Source: Humitalea rosea
GTDB lineage: Bacteria > Pseudomonadota > Alphaproteobacteria > Acetobacterales > Acetobacteraceae
Direction of reading: 5' to 3'
Length of the DNA stretch: 64,000 nt
Assembly (NCBI RefSeq): GCF_003253705.1
Contig: NZ_QKYU01000007.1
Location: forward strand, 1-64,000
Shown here: one piece after another, positions 12,397 through 19,787 of the stretch
How the letters are laid out: every line of letters starts with the position of its first letter
How positions within the stretch are numbered: the first letter of the stretch is position 1
Notes under the pieces: model-generated
Databases searched by the model: none
What the model saw: only the letters and a program-made list of their open reading frames with translations
What the model was told of the DNA's origin: nothing
Made by a program: the position numbers and the translations under genes

Positions 12397-12457
12397 GGGC
12401 AGACCTCACGGCGCGGAGGGGAGGGGCGCCGCCCCGAAGGGCAGCGCCGGTCCAGGA

Positions 12458-13486
12458 TCAGCGGAAGGGCATCGGGTAGAGGATGCCGCCATTGTTCCAC
12501 AGCGCGTTCAGCGACCCCGCGCGCGGAATGCCGACCGCGGTGTTCACCCCGACGTTGCGCTCATAGACCTCGCCGTAATTGCCGAGATGGCGCAGCACGC
12601 GGACCATGAAATCCTTGGGCAGGCCCATGCCTTCGCCGATATTGCCCTCATTGCCGAGCAGGCGGCGGATGCCGGGGCTGGGCGAGGCGAGCATCTCGGT
12701 GACATTGGCGGAGCTGACGCCCATCTCCTCGGCTTCGATCATGCCGAACAGCACCCAGCGGACGATATCGCCCCAGTTGTTGTCGCCATGGCGCACCACG
12801 GGGCCGAGCGGCTCCTTGGAGATCGTCTCCGGCAGGATCACGTAGTCGTTCGGGCTGGGGAAGGCCGAGCGGCGCGCGGCCAGGCTCGACTTGTCGTTGG
12901 TATAGGCATCGCAGCCACCGCCGAGATAGGTCTCGACCAGCACGTTGACGTTCTCATTCGTCACCGGCGTGAAGGTCATGCGGTTGGCGCGGAAATAGTC
13001 GGCGAGGTTCAGCTCCGTCGTCGTGCCGGTCAGCACGCAGATCGTCGCGCCATCGAGCCCGCGCGCCGAGGTGATCCCCGAGGCCTTGGACACCAGGAAG
13101 CCCTGGCCATCATAGAAGTTCACCCCCGCGAATTCGAGCCCGAGCTGGGTGTCGCGCACCGCCGTCCAGGTCGTGGTGCGGGAGAGCATGTCGCTCTCGC
13201 CATTGGCCAGCGCGGTGAAGCGCACCGCCGAGGTGACCGACTGGTATTGCACCTTGGCGGGGTCATCGAAGATCGCGGCGGCGACGGCGCGGCACATGTC
13301 CACATCCATGCCGGACCAGACCCCGGCGGCGGACAGCGCGTAGAAACCGGGCGTCGGCAGGCCGACCTGACAGTTCAGGCTGCCGCGCGCCTTGACCTGC
13401 GCGAGGGTTTGTTGCGCTGACGCATCAATGGGGGCCACCAACATGGCGGCGGCCGCGGCAATGGCCGCGAGGCTGTATCTGAACAT
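12458..13486 (-). CDS. aapJ: periplasmic amino-acid-binding protein (AapJ type)
   Basis: A 342-residue SBP family 3 protein. The signal peptide (MFRYSLAAIAAAAAMLVAP, cleavage probably after ASA) is followed by TLAQVKARGSLNCQVGLPTPGF, the classic start of AapJ/BztA. The substrate loop ATICVLTGTTTELNLADYF and the C-terminal NALWNNGGILYPMPFR are likewise AapJ-like. It would deliver glutamate, glutamine, aspartate and other polar amino acids. The start is ATG 13486 with AGGGAG upstream; the open frame extends further but without a signal peptide. It is the first gene of the operon, with about 200 bases of leader region before the next gene. Confidence 0.93.
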   Translation of the reverse strand: MFRYSLAAIAAAAAMLVAPIDASAQQTLAQVKARGSLNCQVGLPTPGFYALSAAGVWSGMDVDMCRAVAAAIFDDPAKVQYQSVTSAVRFTALANGESDMLSRTTTWTAVRDTQLGLEFAGVNFYDGQGFLVSKASGITSARGLDGATICVLTGTTTELNLADYFRANRMTFTPVTNENVNVLVETYLGGGCDAYTNDKSSLAARRSAFPSPNDYVILPETISKEPLGPVVRHGDNNWGDIVRWVLFGMIEAEEMGVSSANVTEMLASPSPGIRRLLGNEGNIGEGMGLPKDFMVRVLRHLGNYGEVYERNVGVNTAVGIPRAGSLNALWNNGGILYPMPFR

Positions 13487-13694
13487 GGCTGCAAGGCTCC
13501 CTGCTGTGACAGGCGGGGCAATCGGACGCCTGGTTCCCCTGGCGTCGTCGCCGTCTCCCGCCTTTGAGCCTATCGGTATGCGTTTTTCGCGCAACAGCCA
13601 TCTTTGTGGAGGCGGACGTCCGGGCAGCCGGAGTGATGCAGTTGGGGGCAGTGAAGCGGGTCGCTGCCTGAACCGCTCGCAGTCGGAGGGGGGC

Positions 13695-14186
13695 TCAGCC
13701 CTGGGTCAGCGCCGCCCAGGCGGACTCGAAATACAACAGGGGGGTTTGGCCCGCCGCCACCGACACCGCCTCGACCCCGCCGATCAGCAGGCTATGTGTC
13801 GCGACCGGCATCTGCCCCTTCAGCACGCAATCGAAGGTGACCAGCGCCCCGGGCAGCACCGGCGCGCCCGTCGCCAGGGTCTCCCAAGGCACATCGCGGA
13901 AGCGGTCATCGCCATTCACCCCGGTGCGGCCGGTGAACACATCGGCCAGGGCGCGGTGGTCCTGGCCGAGCACATGCACGGCGAAGCAGCGATTGCGCAG
14001 GATCAGCGGGAAGGCGGAGGCGGTTTCGTTGATCGCCACCACAAGCTGGGCGGGTTCGGCGGTCAGGGACATCACGGCGGTGGCGATCAGCCCGCCACGC
14101 TCGGGCGCCACGCCTGTTGTGATCAGGCAGACGCCGGCGGCGAGGTGCCGCATGCCGTGGCGGAAATCCTGCGATGAAACGGGCAT
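13695..14186 (-). CDS. flavin reductase-like FMN-binding protein
   Basis: A 163-residue protein of the flavin reductase (HpaC/DIM6) family. It opens with FRHGMRHLAAGVCLITTG and has the LTAEPAQLVVAIN and NRCFAVHVLGQDH segments that form the split-barrel FMN site. Such proteins supply reduced flavin to monooxygenases, but no partner oxygenase lies next to it. It is transcribed divergently from the SDR gene with 154 bases between. AAGGA lies about 12 bases upstream of the ATG. Confidence 0.85.
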   Translation of the reverse strand: MPVSSQDFRHGMRHLAAGVCLITTGVAPERGGLIATAVMSLTAEPAQLVVAINETASAFPLILRNRCFAVHVLGQDHRALADVFTGRTGVNGDDRFRDVPWETLATGAPVLPGALVTFDCVLKGQMPVATHSLLIGGVEAVSVAAGQTPLLYFESAWAALTQG

Positions 14187-14340
14187 GGGCCGGATCCTTC
14201 TTCATGCCGGATGGACAGGGCCCGCCGCGACTGCCTTCGGATTTACTCACAGGGGCGAGGGGGTCAAGCACCCTCGGGTGGGGCTGGTGCCCGGGCCGCA
14301 CTCGTCGCAGCCTGCCGAAAACGCAGAAAGGGCAGGAACG

Positions 14341-15102
14341 ATGAAGCATGCGGCACTTTTCGATCTGACGGGGCAGGTGGCGCTGGTCACCGGCGCCTCG
14401 CGCGGCCTCGGCGCCGCCATGGCGCTGGGCCTGGCGCGGGCGGGGGCGGAGGTCGTGCTGAACGGCCGCGATGCCGATGCGCTGGGGACGGTGGCCGAGG
14501 CGCTGCGCGCGGAGGGGCTGGCCTGCCGCGTCTGCGCCTTCGACGTGACCGAAGGTGCTGCGGTGACGGCGGCGGTGGGCGGCCTTGGGCGCATCGATAT
14601 CCTGGTCCACAACGCCGGCAACCAGCACCGCGCCCCCATCGAGGAGACGACCGAGGAAGGCTGGCACAGCGTGCTCGACACGCATCTGACCGCGCTCTGG
14701 CGGCTGTCGCGCCTGGTGGTGCCGGGGATGAAGGAACGCCGCCACGGCAAGATCATCGCGATCGGCTCGCTGGCCAGCGAATTGGGCCGCGCCACCATCA
14801 CCCCCTATGCCAGCGCCAAGGGGGGCATGAAGATGTTCATCCGCGCGCTGGCCGTCGAACTCGGCCCGTTCAACATCCAGGCCAATGCCATCGGCCCGGG
14901 CTGGTTCAACACGGCGATGAACGCGGCCCTGCTGGAAAACCCCGACTGGCTCGCGATGATCGCGCGCCGCTGCCCCGCCGGGCGCTATGCGGAGCCGGAG
15001 GAGATCATCGGCACCGCGGTGTTTCTCGCTTCGCCCGCCTCGAACTTCGTGTCGGGCCAGATGCTGTTCGTCGATGGCGGCGTCACCGCCTCGATGACGT
15101 GA
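14341..15102 (+). CDS. short-chain dehydrogenase/reductase (gluconate 5-dehydrogenase-like)
   Basis: A 253-residue classical SDR. It has the cofactor motif TGASRGLG near 19-26, NNAG-type motif HNAGN, catalytic Ser in IGSLASELG, and YASAKGG with the catalytic Tyr and Lys. The C terminus has the usual FVSGQMLFVDGG. Overall pattern is closest to gluconate 5-dehydrogenase/3-oxoacyl reductase-like SDRs that use NADP(H); the substrate is not determined. AGGAACG precedes the ATG. The next gene starts 15 bases downstream, so the two probably act together. Confidence 0.88.
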   Translation: MKHAALFDLTGQVALVTGASRGLGAAMALGLARAGAEVVLNGRDADALGTVAEALRAEGLACRVCAFDVTEGAAVTAAVGGLGRIDILVHNAGNQHRAPIEETTEEGWHSVLDTHLTALWRLSRLVVPGMKERRHGKIIAIGSLASELGRATITPYASAKGGMKMFIRALAVELGPFNIQANAIGPGWFNTAMNAALLENPDWLAMIARRCPAGRYAEPEEIIGTAVFLASPASNFVSGQMLFVDGGVTASMT

Positions 15103-15116
15103 ACGAAGGCCGCGAC

Positions 15117-16739
15117 ATGACCGAACCCTCCCGCACCGCCGACCTCCTGGCCCGCCTGCTGCATCGCGCGGGCTGCCGCCACGCCTTCGGCATTCCGGGC
15201 GGGGAGGTGCTGACGGTGATCGACGCGCTCGACCGCGCCGGCATCGAATTCCTGTTGGCACGGCACGAAACCCCGGCCGGCTTCATGGCCGAGGGCGCGC
15301 ATCACATGACCGGCGCGCCCGGCATCCTGGTCACCACCATCGGGCCGGGCCTGGCCAATGCCGTCGATACCATCGCCAATGCCTGGCAGGACCGGGTGCC
15401 GCTGATCGTCGTCTCCGGCGGCGTCGATGATGCCGAGGCGGCGAGCTACACCCATCAGGTGATCGACCATTGCGCGCTGATGCGCCCGATCACCAAGGCG
15501 ACGTTCCGCGTGGCGGTGCCCGGGGCGGCGCCGGCGATCTTCGCCAAGGCGCTGGCGATCGCGATGAGCGCGCCCTTCGGCCCCGTGCACATCGATATCC
15601 CCGGCAGCGTCGCCGCGGCCCCGGCGACGGCGCCGGAGGCGGCCGATCCCGCCCTGCGCGCGCCCATGGCGCCGGCCCCCGGCACCGTGCTGGACGACAT
15701 GCGCGGCTGGCTGGCCGCGGCCCGCCGGCCGCTGATCATCGCCGGTGTGGATGCCATGAATGATGAGGCGGGGCCGGTGCTGGCGGCGATTTCGGCCGGG
15801 CATGGCATCCCGGTGCTGACCACCTACAAGGCCAAGGGGCTGGTGGACGAGGCCTCGCCCTGGAGCCTCGGCGGCGCCGGGCTGTCGCCGCTCGCCGACC
15901 GCCGCCTGCTGCCGCTGGTGGCGGAGGCGGATCTGGTGATCCTGGCGGGCTACGACCCGATCGAGATGCGCATCGCCTGGCGCGACCTGTTCGCGGCGGG
16001 GCAGCATGTCGTGTCGCTGGCCTCGGCGACCGGCACGCATGGCATGCATCGCGCCGACATCGAATGCCTGTGCGACATCGGCGCCGGGCTTACGGCGATC
16101 TTCGCCGGATATGACGGCGCCCCCGCCTGGGACCTGGATCGCTTCGCCGAGGTGAAGGCCGCCCTGCGCGCCGATTACGGCGCCGACGCACCCTGGGGGC
16201 CGGCCGCCATCGTCGATGCCGCCCAGTCGGCCCTGCCCGCGGACATCGTCGCCACCGTGGATTCCGGCGCGCATCGCATCGTGCTGAGCCAGGTCTGGCA
16301 GTGCCGGGCTCCGCGCAGCCTGCTGCAATCCTCGGGCTTCTGCACCATGGGGCCGTCGCTGCCGCTGGCCCTCGGCGCCATGGTCGCCGCACCCGGACGG
16401 CGCGCGATCTGCTTCATCGGCGATGGCGGGCTGGAGATGGTGATGGGGGAGCTGGCGACGGCCCGCGACCTCGGCCTGCCGGTGATCATCCTGGTCTTCG
16501 TCGATGCCTCCTACGCGCTGATCGAGCTGAAGCAGGGCGCGATGCAATTGCCCCGGCGCGGCGTGCGCTTCACCCGCACCGATCATGTGGCGCTGGCCGC
16601 GGCGATGGGCGGGCAGGGCTGGGCGGTGCGCACGCGGGCCGAGCTGGAAATCGCGCTGGGCGAGGCGATGGTGACGACGGAGCGCTTCAGCCTGATCGCC
16701 TGCGAGATCGCGGCGGAGGATTACATAGGAAGGCTGTAA
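15117..16739 (+). CDS. thiamine diphosphate-dependent enzyme (acetolactate synthase/decarboxylase-like)
   Basis: A 540-residue three-domain ThDP enzyme. The N-terminal PYR domain holds the cofactor-activating Glu in LARHETPAGFMAEGA (about residue 50). A central domain lies at about 190-330. The C-terminal PP domain has the GDGG motif (Asp436). At the position where the metal-binding Asn usually stands, this protein has Asp (VFVDAS, about 463), then ALIELKQ. It resembles acetolactate synthase large subunits and benzoylformate decarboxylase-like enzymes but lacks the context of ilvN, so a 2-oxoacid decarboxylase or carboligase role is only suggested. GAAGG lies 8 bases before the ATG, and the SDR gene is directly upstream. 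Confidence 0.82.
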   Translation: MTEPSRTADLLARLLHRAGCRHAFGIPGGEVLTVIDALDRAGIEFLLARHETPAGFMAEGAHHMTGAPGILVTTIGPGLANAVDTIANAWQDRVPLIVVSGGVDDAEAASYTHQVIDHCALMRPITKATFRVAVPGAAPAIFAKALAIAMSAPFGPVHIDIPGSVAAAPATAPEAADPALRAPMAPAPGTVLDDMRGWLAAARRPLIIAGVDAMNDEAGPVLAAISAGHGIPVLTTYKAKGLVDEASPWSLGGAGLSPLADRRLLPLVAEADLVILAGYDPIEMRIAWRDLFAAGQHVVSLASATGTHGMHRADIECLCDIGAGLTAIFAGYDGAPAWDLDRFAEVKAALRADYGADAPWGPAAIVDAAQSALPADIVATVDSGAHRIVLSQVWQCRAPRSLLQSSGFCTMGPSLPLALGAMVAAPGRRAICFIGDGGLEMVMGELATARDLGLPVIILVFVDASYALIELKQGAMQLPRRGVRFTRTDHVALAAAMGGQGWAVRTRAELEIALGEAMVTTERFSLIACEIAAEDYIGRL

Positions 16740-17021
16740 TGCCGAAGTCGGCCAAAAAAATTGGCGGGACGATTATGTAATTCATTCGTAATGATCGGAT
16801 TTGTGAACAATTCATGTAAAGACACGGCCGGCGATGACTGCGGGCGCGGGTACGTGCCCCGCGAAGCCGCGACGAGCACCGCATAAAGGCCGGCAAGGCG
16901 GCTACAGCGAAAGCGCAGGTCATAATTCGGTATTGAATTTGCGCGGAGTGCAAGTATCGCTCGGCAGGAACACCGGAGCGGGTGGGTCACCCCGCCCATC
17001 TCAAATGGATATCTCAGCCCG
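16740..17021. promoter_or_regulatory. AT-rich upstream region of the BLUF-TetR gene
   Basis: The first 90 bases are strikingly AT-rich for this genome and contain three GTAA half-sites: ATGTAATTC (16775-16783), TTCGTAATG (16785-16793) and ATGTAAAG (16814-16821). TATGTAATTC at 16774-16783 resembles the element found upstream of both secretion-substrate genes (TACGTAATTC). This would suit autoregulation by the encoded TetR-like protein. The remaining 190 bases are GC-rich and show no gene. Confidence 0.4.
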
Positions 17022-18062
17022 ATGCTCCGCTGTGCCGTGTTCACGAGCCAAGCCAGGGCCTACTCCGAGGGCGAACTCGACCTGATGGTCGGCCACGCGC
17101 GGGCCCGGAATTTCGCCGCCGGCATCACCGGCGCGCTGCTGGCGGCCGAGCGCCGGTTCATCCAGGTGGTCGAAGGCGAGGCCGAGGTGCTCATGGGGCT
17201 GCGTCGGCGGCTCGAGGCGGATACCCGCCACCATGGCGTCGTCTGGCTCCTCGACATCGAGATCGTCCAGCGCAGCTTCGCCGAGGCACCGCTGGCGCTG
17301 CTGTCGCGTGAGGCGCTCTCGGCGCAGGACAACAGCAGGCTTGCCGCCGTGCTCGGCCTGTCAGGCGATGCCGTGCCGGCGCTGCGGAGCATCGCCGTGC
17401 TGGAGGCCATGGCCAGCCCGACGCGATGGCTGATGTCCGGCACCTTGCGGGTGGTGCCGCGCCAGCCGCGGGCGATCGAGACGGTGGAGGGGCTGCTGCT
17501 CGCCGCCGAGCGCATCCTGCTCCGGGACGGCCAGGCCGAGTTGACCGTGGAGGCGGCCGCGCGGGAGGCCGGCATCACCCATCAGGCCGCCTATCGCTAC
17601 ATCGCGGGAACCGAGGGGCTGCTGCGTGCCGTCGTCCGCCGGCGCCAGGTGCTGGGGCTGGACCGCTTCCTCGCGGCACTGGCCCGGGACAGCTACGCGG
17701 ACATGGACGCGCTGGCGCATGCCGTCATCGGTTTTATGAGCGACATCTGTCACATCGGTGATGACTTCCCCCGGCCGGTACGGGAAAGCCTGCTCAATCG
17801 GCACCACGAGATCAGCTACGACATGATGCGGGCGCTCGGCGAGGCCACGGCCGCGACGATGCTGCGCTGCTGCATGTCGGAAACGCAGATGGATACAGGG
17901 CTTTTCGTGATCGGCCTGGCCGGGATCGGCGCCGCGACCAAGACGCTTCTCCTGCATGACCCGTCCCGCGCCGGCACCACCACCGCCGATGCCGCCATGG
18001 TCGGCATGTTCCTCGGCGCCATTCGCGGCGGTCCGGTGTATGCGAAATTACATAAAAACTGA
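17022..18062 (+). CDS. BLUF domain - TetR-family DNA-binding fusion regulator
   Basis: A 346-residue protein joining two domains not normally seen together. Residues 1-95 form a BLUF (blue-light-using FAD) domain: VFTSQA, ARARNFAAGITGALL, FIQVVEGE and RRRLEADTRHHGV. The flavin-contacting Asn30 and Gln48 are kept. The photocycle Tyr is Phe7, and the usual W-x-M of the last strand is replaced (RSFAEAPLAL). Residues about 152-205 are a TetR_N helix-turn-helix (LTVEAAAREAGITHQAAYRYI), followed by a TetR-type ligand/dimer domain to the C terminus. It is probably a cytoplasmic one-component repressor controlled by flavin redox state or altered photochemistry. Its 3' end overlaps the conserved promoter element of the next gene. 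The start ATG has no clear Shine-Dalgarno sequence. Confidence 0.85.
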   Translation: MLRCAVFTSQARAYSEGELDLMVGHARARNFAAGITGALLAAERRFIQVVEGEAEVLMGLRRRLEADTRHHGVVWLLDIEIVQRSFAEAPLALLSREALSAQDNSRLAAVLGLSGDAVPALRSIAVLEAMASPTRWLMSGTLRVVPRQPRAIETVEGLLLAAERILLRDGQAELTVEAAAREAGITHQAAYRYIAGTEGLLRAVVRRRQVLGLDRFLAALARDSYADMDALAHAVIGFMSDICHIGDDFPRPVRESLLNRHHEISYDMMRALGEATAATMLRCCMSETQMDTGLFVIGLAGIGAATKTLLLHDPSRAGTTTADAAMVGMFLGAIRGGPVYAKLHKN

Positions 18063-18108
18063 ATTTTTCAACATAATCGTCGCTTACGCTTGGCGATAAT
18101 TCTCAACA
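18059..18108 (+). promoter_or_regulatory. conserved promoter/operator element upstream of secretion substrate 1
   Basis: This 50-base AT-rich stretch matches 19643-19692 upstream of substrate gene 2 at 38 of 50 positions without gaps. It contains the dyad CATAA-N7-TTACG (18072-18088) and, 6 bases beyond, GATAAT (18095-18100), a good -10 hexamer. The dyad covers where a -35 would lie, an operator-like position. It overlaps the stop codon of the BLUF-TetR gene. Confidence 0.65.
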
Positions 18109-18122
18109 CGATGATACATCGA

Positions 18123-18138
18123 CGGCAATGAATTGCCG
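18123..18138 (+). promoter_or_regulatory. 5'-leader hairpin of substrate gene 1
   Basis: CGGCAA-TGAA-TTGCCG forms a 6-bp stem with a tetraloop in the presumed leader RNA, between the -10 hexamer and the GGAGG at 18197-18201. Substrate gene 2 has a larger leader hairpin in the comparable place. Confidence 0.45.
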
Positions 18139-18209
18139 CATCTGGGTCGGCGTCCGCCGGAAGAGCGGCGGCAGCCAACTCCGATACAACCAAATCGGAG
18201 GATACGGGT

Positions 18210-19493
18210 GTGGCATCGAAAGACATGACTCTCTCGCTGGCGAATGAGACGGATCTCGGCGACGAGGCTTTGGCCCAGGTTGTCGGCGGCATCGGGATCG
18301 TCGGACATGCTGCCCCGCGCCATGGCGGGGTCATGCACACGCCCGTCACCATCGACTTCACGCCGCCGGCCGCCGAGCATGCCGCGGCGCCGGAGCCCGC
18401 CCACGCCACGGGGGCCATCCCGCCATCGGCCCCCATCGAGGCGAGCCACCCCGTGGTGGGCGAGGGGGGCGCCGGGATCCATCATGGTGCCATCCAGGCA
18501 TCGGGCCCCGCCGAGGCGCCGGTGGCACCCCCCAGCGGCCACCATGATGCGAACCCCGTCAGCGTCACCGCAAGCGCCGGCGCCTCCAGCAGCGTCGGTG
18601 CCTCGGGTTCGGTTTCCACCGACCACGGCCAGACCACGGTGACCGGCCAGGCCGGCGAGACCTTCACCGCCACCGCGACGGTCGGCGCCAGCGTCGATGC
18701 CGGCCATGGCGTGACGGTGGGCGTCACCAACACCACCACCGCGACCTTCACCGAGGGCGCGAGCGGGACCGTCTCGGTCGGCGAGCATGGCGTCATGGTG
18801 ACCGCCAGCGTCGGCGACATCGCCACCGTCACCAACACCACCACCGCCACGGTCTCCCATGGGGATGCCTCGGTCTCGGGCGAGGTCACGGTCGGTGCGG
18901 AATCCGGCTCCTCGGCCAGCGGCACGATGCAGGCCAATGATCATGGCGTCATGATCGGCGGCAGCGTCTTCTCCGGCTCCGACCTCACGGTCGAGGTCGG
19001 CGCCGGGGCCTCCTACGGCGACTCCGGCGCCAGCGGCACCGCGGGCGTCGCCTCGCCCGGATCGGTCGGGGCGGGCGCCGGGGTGGGCGCGACAATGGAT
19101 GGCAGCGTGATCACCCTCGCCGGGACTGGGGATGTCGAGCTTGAAATCGGCGGCGTCACCCTCGGCGGGCAGGTGAACATCGACACCGCGCCGATCGCCC
19201 AGGGCGGCGAAACGGCGATCCATGCCGTCACGCCGGTCGCGACGGATGCGGCCAATGAAGTGGGCCACCTGGGCAGCGGGCTCGGCCACAGCATCGGCCA
19301 CGGCTTCGGGGGCGGCATCAGCCACGGCGGCAGCACCATTCTGCACACGGCGCAGGATGCCACGGACAAGGTGGCGGACGCTGGGAAGGATGCCGTGAAC
19401 ACGGTCTCCTCCACGGCGTCCGATGTGGGCAATGCGATGTCTTCCGGCGCCAAGAGCACTGGGAACTCGATCAAGAAGGCTTTCCATATCTGA
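18210..19493 (+). CDS. large repeat-rich secretion substrate with double-glycine leader (paralogue 1)
   Basis: A 427-residue protein. Residues 1-27 form a bacteriocin-type leader (MASKDMTLSL..., acidic DLGDEAL, then AQVVGG), with cleavage expected after Gly27. The mature part begins with a His/Pro/Ala-rich segment (28-125), then Thr/Val/Gly/Ser-rich repeats with alternating hydrophobic pattern (about 125-325; VTNTTTAT occurs twice), suggesting beta-solenoid structure. A Gly/His-rich hinge and an amphipathic C-terminal tail ending KKAFHI follow. No Cys or Trp is present, so lanthionine or thiazole chemistry on Cys is impossible. The start GTG 18210 has GGAGG 8 bases upstream and matches the start of paralogue 2 codon for codon. 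It lies upstream of a C39 ABC exporter and HlyD gene, so export is the likely fate. The function of the mature protein is unknown. Confidence 0.85.
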   Translation: MASKDMTLSLANETDLGDEALAQVVGGIGIVGHAAPRHGGVMHTPVTIDFTPPAAEHAAAPEPAHATGAIPPSAPIEASHPVVGEGGAGIHHGAIQASGPAEAPVAPPSGHHDANPVSVTASAGASSSVGASGSVSTDHGQTTVTGQAGETFTATATVGASVDAGHGVTVGVTNTTTATFTEGASGTVSVGEHGVMVTASVGDIATVTNTTTATVSHGDASVSGEVTVGAESGSSASGTMQANDHGVMIGGSVFSGSDLTVEVGAGASYGDSGASGTAGVASPGSVGAGAGVGATMDGSVITLAGTGDVELEIGGVTLGGQVNIDTAPIAQGGETAIHAVTPVATDAANEVGHLGSGLGHSIGHGFGGGISHGGSTILHTAQDATDKVADAGKDAVNTVSSTASDVGNAMSSGAKSTGNSIKKAFHI

Positions 19494-19504
19494 TCGGGGG
19501 GGCT

Positions 19505-19534
19505 GGTGGAACGCGGCCGCGTTCGCGTTCCACC
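19505..19534 (+). terminator. 3' hairpin after substrate gene 1
   Basis: An 11-bp perfect stem (19505-19515 with 19524-19534) and an 8-base loop lie 12 bases after the stop. No T-run follows, so it may protect the 3' end or cause Rho-assisted termination rather than act as a classical terminator. Confidence 0.55.
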
Positions 19535-19642
19535 GGGCTCACCCGGCCATCGCGCATTGCATCTCGCCTATCCCGGAACCTCCGCCGCCTGCATCGCCAT
19601 GATGCCTGGTGGCGGTGCGGGCACCGAAGGATTGCAGGAGAA

Positions 19643-19692
19643 CTGAATCCTTCTACGTAATTCTTGCTTACGCTAAGAGACAATTTTCAACA
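19643..19692 (+). promoter_or_regulatory. conserved promoter/operator element upstream of secretion substrate 2
   Basis: The counterpart of 18059-18108 (38 of 50 bases identical). It carries a perfect dyad CGTAA-N7-TTACG (19656-19672) and a -10-like GACAAT (19679-19684). The distance from the dyad to the GTG start is about 115 bases, against about 121 for gene 1. The invariant core is GCTTACGCT. Confidence 0.65.
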
Positions 19693-19730
19693 TTCTCGGG
19701 AAAGTGATGAGCGGCGTGCATCAGCTGGAT

Positions 19731-19751
19731 CGGCCGCCAAATTGGCGGCCG
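19731..19751 (+). promoter_or_regulatory. 5'-leader hairpin of substrate gene 2
   Basis: A perfect dyad of two 10-base arms (19731-19740, 19742-19751) around one central A lies about 24 bases before the Shine-Dalgarno sequence. In RNA it would form a strong stem near the ribosome-binding site and could modulate translation. Confidence 0.45.
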
Positions 19752-19787
19752 CACAGGGCTGGGATGTGCCCAATTGGAGAAACCAGC

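Noticed and set aside
16741-16775. GCCG-AAGT-CGGC followed by an A-run as a terminator of the ThDP enzyme gene
   Set aside because: The run is A rather than T on the coding strand and the stem has only 4 bp, so it is not a convincing terminator in that direction.
18084-19487. Long minus-strand open frames opposite both substrate genes (also 19668-21110)
   Set aside because: They mirror the codon bias of the plus-strand repeats. The plus-strand frames have Shine-Dalgarno sequences, leaders and paralogy, and the minus frames do not.
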